64,000 nt of DNA from Anniella stebbinsi (Eukaryota; Chordata; Lepidosauria; Squamata; Anniellidae), in assembly GCA_029215795.1 (NCBI GenBank), contig JARDYH010000005.1, forward strand, positions 32,556,001-32,620,000, given 5' to 3'. The notes under the pieces are model-generated. The model had not been told where the DNA came from. It did not search any database and saw only the letters and a list, made by a program, of their open reading frames with translations. The translations under genes and the position numbers were made by a program. Below, piece by piece: positions 58,755 through 64,000 of this stretch; the stretch's first letter is position 1; the number at the start of each line of letters is the position of its first letter.

Positions 58755-58822
58755 CTGCAACATTAAACATACTCACTATGAAGTAAGTACCATTGAACTT
58801 AGCAGGTCGTACTTGTGAGTTT
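58755..58822. repeat. Palindromic repeat family G scrap
   Basis: GGCTGCAACATTAAACATAC, AAGTAAGTACCATTGAACTT and GTACTTGTGAGT. Confidence 0.5.
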
Positions 58823-58825
58823 TGA

Positions 58826-60626
58826 AAGGGTTTGACAAAACCCAGGAACTGTACCTAGATCTAAATTTAGTTTTTGCTACATTTGGTTAATGTGCCTCAC
58901 TGTTTCACTCCACTGTTTCACACTGGTTTATGTTGGCCCATCCCATGTCTCGAGTAAGAAAACTTGGCTGTCACTGTGAATTTACAGATACACTTTTTTG
59001 AAGATGGTTGGTACATTAACCCTGACGAATGAAGAACAAAAGTACATTACCACAATCTCCACTAAATTATCTTCATTATAAGAATAATTAGGACAAAACA
59101 TTTGTTTTATTTTTAAAAGAGAGTATTCTGGATTAGCAGTAATTTACAAATGAATTGATGCAAGTCTCTAGTGTTTTAAATTTAGAAATTGCTTTAATTC
59201 TCTCTAAGCAGATAAATTACCCCTGCCTAGATGAACATGAATCCAATAAGGCTCTTACCTGGTGCTGAATTTGTCCTAACAGGGTTGAACCCTTAATAGC
59301 TTTAAAAGGAGTGAGTTGTTTGGCTTATAAAACCACATAATTGTAGGACTAGAAAACACTTTTGTTGAGTCCATTTCTTTTACTGAAGCTAGAATTAATT
59401 ATATCTGACTACTTCAAAGAGCATTTTTATCTTGGCAAGTTTTTCTTCTTCCATTTCAATCAAGAATAAACCTTGTCATAAGGGGAAACTTGGCAGTGGA
59501 ACTGCTAAGCAGAAATTCTGAATGTTGGCTATTGACATTGGAGTGCCTCAAGATTCCTTCCCCCCCCCCCCCCCGCTTTTCAATGTCTACATGAAATAGC
59601 TGGGAGAAGTCATTTCGGCTGCATTAGGGTTGGGAGAATCGGCTCATTCTCATCTAGGTTCTCCAGTTTTACCTCTAAGCTTGGTTCGCCTAATTTCTGT
59701 TCCTGATTGTGAGCTGTTGTTGTCATTGGAACAGGAAAAGTGTGCACCCAGAGGCTAATGTTTCCTGCATTGACTAAAGCATGAAAATTTGCATTTCCCC
59801 CAAAATGTGCACGTTTGAAGTGCATTTTTCTAGTGTGCATAGCTTTTTGAATGCAAACACAAGCTTTGGGATATGTGAGCCTTTCCCCCTAAATGCACTC
59901 ACATTCAGAGGTGCAAACAGGGCAAATTATAATCCAAAACAAATCCAAACAAGATTCTCATGCATCCTTAGGCTGAGTTGTCAGCAATAAGCAGATGAAA
60001 CCCAACTCTATCTCTCTTTTCCACCCTGTATCCCAGGGAGGCAGCTGAAAAACTCTGGACAGGTTTTAGGGGAATTATTTGGATGGACAAGGGCTAACTG
60101 AAAATGAAATTTAATCCAAATAAGATGGAAGTCCTGTGGGTTGGGAAATTCACCAATCCATTATATACATGGAGCTCCTCTGCCCTCAAAAGCCTTCCCT
60201 ATTCAAACAAATCTGCAAGTGCTGGGCAGGAATGCTGATAATTTACTTCACATTTTTTACCTTACTGATTATTAAAACAACAGTGAAGCTTAAAAACGTG
60301 GGCAAAAATGAAACCAACTCTTAGTGGTCCATTAGAATTTCAGGAAAATATGTGGGACCTTAGGGACGTATGGATTTTGTTAAATCCATTCTGTCATAGA
60401 TTTCCAGATGTCTTTCGTTTCATTGTCTGCTCACTGACAGAATCAGATTGGTTTTTTATGGATGTACAAGTATTTCATTCCACTCACACAAATGTGCATT
60501 AGCGCTAATGCACATTAACACACATACACAGTAGTGTTGAAGTGCATTTGCACAAGTGCAAATTTGCACAGATCCCTCCCAAAAGTAAAAAAAAAACAAA
60601 AAAAACAAACCCAGTCCGCAAGACTT
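58826..60626. other. Gene-free AT-rich sequence
   Basis: A poly-C run lies near 59562-59575. Frames are under 77 codons and unrecognised. Confidence 0.4.
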
Positions 60627-61320
60627 AGAGCTCCATCAGACGATAGTTTTATTGCACGCTTTTTACTGGGTACTCACGGATTTTCGCAGGTTCCTCTGTG
60701 CCTCCCACGTGCCTCCCACCCCTTCTAGTCTCCTTCGTGTGACAAGAATACACCCTGGTAAGTCTGACTTATTTTTTGAGATGGAACTTGCCGCTCTCTC
60801 TTGCTGTGTGCAGGAGAAGCAGCATAATCAAAATAGCCCACTGAATGGTAGGGTGACCAGATAAAATCCAGGTCAGGGCTCATGTAACTTTAACAGTTGT
60901 AGAGAAAAGGGAATTTCAGCCAGTGTCATTTGTATGCAATTAGTTCCTGGTGATATTCCCTCTTCGTCACAACAGTTAAAGTTGCAGGGGCTCTGCCTTC
61001 TTTTGTATATGGTCACTCTAGTATAGTGCCTGCACCTTTCACTGTTGTGATGAAGAGGGAATATCACCAGGAACTAATTGCATACAAATGACACTGGCTG
61101 AAATTCCCTTTTCTCTACAACTGTTAAAGTTAGATGAGCCCTGACCTGGATTTTATCTGGTCAGCCTACTGATGGGCCACATGCACATTGTTTACTTTAT
61201 CTTTCCTCTCCCTTGAGAATGAGGAAGTAATGAGGGACAAACCCATGGGCAGAAAAGCGATGGTAAGGAAACACGATTCCCCGCCCCCCCGCCCCATGTG
61301 ATAACGCTTTTGGGAAAAGA
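60627..61320. mobile_element. MITE family C copy 3, interrupted by family A
   Basis: The left end TTAGAGCTCCATCAGACG is followed by CACTCACGGATTTTCGCAGG and TTGCTGTGTGCAGGAGAAGC. After the insertion it resumes with GATGGGCCACATGC and ends near CACGATTCCCCGCC. Confidence 0.75.
60849..61168. mobile_element. MITE family A copy 8, 320 bp
   Basis: The ends are TAGGGTGACCAGATAAAATC and GATTTTATCTGGTCAGCCTA. Flanks ctgaatgg (left) and ctgatgg (right) are an 8-bp duplication with one lost base, as shown by the uninterrupted family C copies. Confidence 0.94.
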
Positions 61321-61919
61321 GTTGGTTGGATTCTCTAATATTCCTAGTGGGCATCCCAAGGAAGTTTCCTTTTATATCCCTCCAAAAGCCCAATTAAAAA
61401 CAAAATCCCTGACTAACCATCACCCATTTTCCCCACCATCCCTGCTCAGGATTTCCTCCTTCCTCCTGCCACTTGATTTTTCAGTCTGCCCACTTTCTGC
61501 TGCCTTACTGGTGAGGTGAGCGTGGAGGTAGACAGGAGTGGGGTTGGGGCAAGGAAATCCCAAGGAGGAGGAGGAAGAGGAAATTGGAGGTGAGCATGGC
61601 AGTTGATAGCAGAAGCAGCGAATGGGCAGAGGGTGGAAAGCCCAAGCAATTGGGGGGGAGGGGGAATCCCAGGCAAGGGCTTGGGAAGGTGTACCCTCCT
61701 CCCTCATCATGGCAACTTGCGATACCATTTTCAACATGTCAAATGTGCCCACATCCCCAAAAGGTTGCTTACTCCTGGATTAGAACATTGTTAGATCCAC
61801 AGGTGGGTGTTTCTAGGTCTTAACCCTTGCAGTCCATCATTATTAGGACCAAAACGGATGTGAGTAAAGTTGTCAGATTTGTTCATGTGTCTGTTCGATT
61901 CATAGGTGAATGATTTACA
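61321..61919. other. Gene-free sequence
   Basis: Frames of 63-110 codons on both strands, unrecognised; purine-rich patch near 61565. Confidence 0.4.
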
Positions 61920-61923
61920 ACAA

Positions 61924-61996
61924 CCTTCCCCAACCTGTTTCACTCCAGATGTGTTGGGACTACAGATCCAATCATCCCCCAGCCAGGTTGGGGAAA
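61924..61996. repeat. Short palindromic repeat family H
   Basis: CCTTCCCCAACCTG and CCAGGTTGGGGAAAG are the arms, with CAGATGTGTTGGGACTACAG between. Confidence 0.75.
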
Positions 61997-62194
61997 GCTG
62001 ATTTCCACAGTCCATGTGAGTGAGAGTAGGAACCCTTTCTTTCTCCCACTTTAAGTTGCCATGTCCCACCACTTCAGACACCTTTCTCCCCAGCCCACGT
62101 CACTTGCAGAGTTGAATCACAGGGCAGTTGACTCCCTTCATCTGTGTGCATGTGTGAAGGAGGAGAGTTGAGTTCCACTTTCCAACATGCAGGC

Positions 62195-62372
62195 CTAATC
62201 CACACCAAGCAGGATATTGCACTATGAAAGTGTTATATAAAAGGCAGGAGCCACACTATTGCTTCATAGTGGTATTGAAGTGCACTGACAACTGTTGGGG
62301 ACCATTGACACATACCGTATACCACTTTCATACTGCTTTCATGGTGCTATATCATGCTTGGTGTGGATTAGG
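62195..62372. mobile_element. MITE family F copy 3
   Basis: The ends GGCCTAATCCACACCAAGCA and TGCTTGGTGTGGATTAGGCC are perfect inverted repeats. Internal CACTATGAAAGTG-like and TGACAACTGTTGGGG strings match copy 1. Confidence 0.85.
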
Positions 62373-62808
62373 CCACAGTTTGGAAAAAATAGTCTTCTCC
62401 CCTTTTGTAGGAATGGGGCAGATCTGAGAATTCAACAAATATGGCTGCCCTCATGTCTGATAGCAAGTTGCATATGACTGTGCTGATGGCATTTCCTACA
62501 TTACAGCATACAAATCACAGACTCCAAGCCTCATTTATGATTCTTTTTAATGAACTCTGTATGGACTTACAGCTGCTCCCTCTGGTCTACTTTTCCCATG
62601 ATCAAGTGAGAGAATGTGGTGTGGAGCAATGTCAAGAGCCTCACTAAAGTTGAGATCTATTAAGTCACCCTCTGAAGTTCTCCTTTTACAACTAAAACAC
62701 TCCATAAAACTTTGTCCACTAAAGCTGCCTGTCTTTCTAGTCACCCTGTAGGAAGTATAGTCACATAATTGGTGGAGCTGCCTCTGGTTTAGATTATTCT
62801 GTCTCAGT
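62373..62808. other. Gene-free sequence
   Basis: Chance frames of 60-68 codons. Confidence 0.4.
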
Positions 62809-62810
62809 AT

Positions 62811-63341
62811 AGAGCTCCATCACACTAGCGATTTAGTGCACTCTCGTCCTGCCTGGTGTGTGGATTTGCAGCACAGTACGCACAGGATGCCGTGCCTGTC
62901 CTGTTGACACCCCGCCTCTTCCCCAGCCTTTCCTAGAATGCTAAAAGTCTGGATTATTTTCCCTAAACACATTTAATGCGAGCTAAGCCTCGTTGTGGTT
63001 TTAAAAGAACTGGGGACTTGAACGGAATGCATCAGGTCCTGGCAGGGGAAAGCAATCTCTCCCATCAGCCAGCTCCAAGCCTCAATATAAAACCCAAACC
63101 TTGCATCCGAGGCTTGTAAGCATTTTTTAAAGTCATACAATGCCTGAATCTCTGCAGAGACAGGATTGTACTCCCTCAATGCCCCCAAAGAGCCAGACTA
63201 AAGGGTCATTCTATTTTTGTCCGGCAGAAAGGCGGTCTGGTTGAAGTACTCATCTGCCAGGACCTGACTGGAGGGAGAAAGAGAAGGGGAGGGGTGGAAT
63301 GGAGTGGAGCCAAAAAGCGAACAAGCGTAGGAGCGAAAGAG
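62811..63341. mobile_element. MITE family B copy 3, disrupted
   Basis: The left end AGAGCTCCATCACACTAGCG and AAGTCTGGATTATTTTCCCT match copy 2. Unrelated sequence (about 63000-63270) intervenes before GGAGCCAAAAAGCGAACAAG, which resumes the match. LINE sequence replaces the right end. Confidence 0.6.
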
Positions 63342-64000
63342 CAGCTATTTTTTTTATTATTATTATTATTATTAATTATTATTATTTATTACAGTTATAT
63401 ACTGCCCCATAGCCAAAGCTCTCTGGGCGGTTTACAAAAATTAAAAATAATTGAGTATTAAAAATACAATATACAAAATTTAAAACCATAAACATAAAAC
63501 AGCTATCATTAAAACACTTTAAAACATTTTAACTGTTAAGCCTGGCCATAATGTCAATCAAACCTCTCAACTTGAGCTGTTAAAATGCCTGGGAGAAAAG
63601 AAAAGTTTTGACCTGGCGCCGAAAAGATAACAGTGTTGGTGCCAGGCAGGCCTCATTGGGGAGATCATTCCATAATTGAGGGGCCACCACAGAGAAGGCC
63701 CTCTCCCTTGTTGCCGTCCTCCGAGCTTCCCTCGGAGTAGGCACCCGGAGGAGGACCTTTGATGTTGAGCATAGTGAACGGGAGAGACATTCCATCAAGT
63801 ATTGTGGGCCCAAACCATGTAAGGCTTTATAGGTTAAAACCAGCACCTTGAATCGGGCTTGGAAACATACAGGCAGCCAATGCAAGCGGGCCAGAATCGG
63901 TCTTATATGTTCGAACCTTCTGGTCCCTGTTACCAATCTGGCCGCTGCATTCTGCACAAGCTTCAGCTTCCGAACTGTCTTCAAAGGCAGCCCCACGTAG
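63342..64000 (-). mobile_element. L2/CR1-type LINE 3' part, continues beyond the window
   Basis: The minus frame 63996-63580 encodes the RT C-terminal region (LKLVQNAAARLVTGTRR, LHWLPVCFQARFKVL, YKALHGLGPQYL, FSVVAPQLWNDLPNE) up to a natural stop. The UTR contains CCGCCCAGAGAGCTTTGGC and a (TAA)n tail, read as ATT repeats at 63354-63390. Confidence 0.88.

Noticed and set aside
63342..64000. A cellular gene, given the 138-codon frame with conserved-looking residues
   Set aside because: The residues are the C-terminal motif of L2/CR1 reverse transcriptase, and the same UTR recurs at 3172 and 49275.

Overview
The window looks like nuclear DNA of a non-avian reptile, most likely a squamate (lizard). 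It is AT-rich, repeat-dense vertebrate sequence with one protein gene. The repeats include L2/CR1-type LINE 3' ends, a tRNA-Ala-derived SINE and a second tRNA-derived SINE, many small palindromic DNA transposons (MITEs), solo-LTR-like units and long microsatellites. Nothing bacterial, viral or organellar is visible. The species assignment is inference from repeat style and from the gene.

The only convincing gene is an intact single-exon kinesin-13 at 43597-45639 (+), 680 codons. It matches KIF2B better than KIF2A or KIF2C in the N-terminal region, neck and motor. KIF2B is also intronless in mammals and lies in a gene-poor region, which fits the roughly 43 kb of gene-free sequence to its left and 18 kb to its right. 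Its 5' half lies in the densest CpG stretch of the window outside the GC-rich transposons.

Layout. 0-5 kb: MITE end, a 726-bp hAT-like element, a 700-bp inverted repeat around a CR1 scrap, a LINE 3' end and the first ATGCGCAT-rich MITE. 5-18 kb: SINE, a 1.1-kb solo LTR with target duplication, further MITEs and a second LTR-like unit on the minus strand. 18.5-23.2 kb: a GC-rich TIR element interrupted by a nested MITE, a CA-rich minisatellite, a cruciform-rich array and a LINE end. 23-43 kb: scattered MITEs, SINEs and a 2-kb LINE (30276-32360, minus) whose reverse transcriptase is disabled by only a few stop codons. 43.6-45.6 kb: KIF2B. 46-64 kb: SINEs (one split by a MITE), a 77-bp tandem array grown from SINE sequence, microsatellites, GC-rich MITEs and a LINE running off the right edge.

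The most informative structure is the transposon archaeology. An eight-copy family of about 320 bp is built as a palindrome of palindromes, and four copies have perfect 8-bp target duplications (hAT hallmark). A roughly 355-bp family has three copies with 3-bp duplications. GC-rich hairpin modules are shared by elements with different ends. I see no defence system, CRISPR array, operon or gene cluster; the window is a vertebrate gene desert around one kinesin gene.
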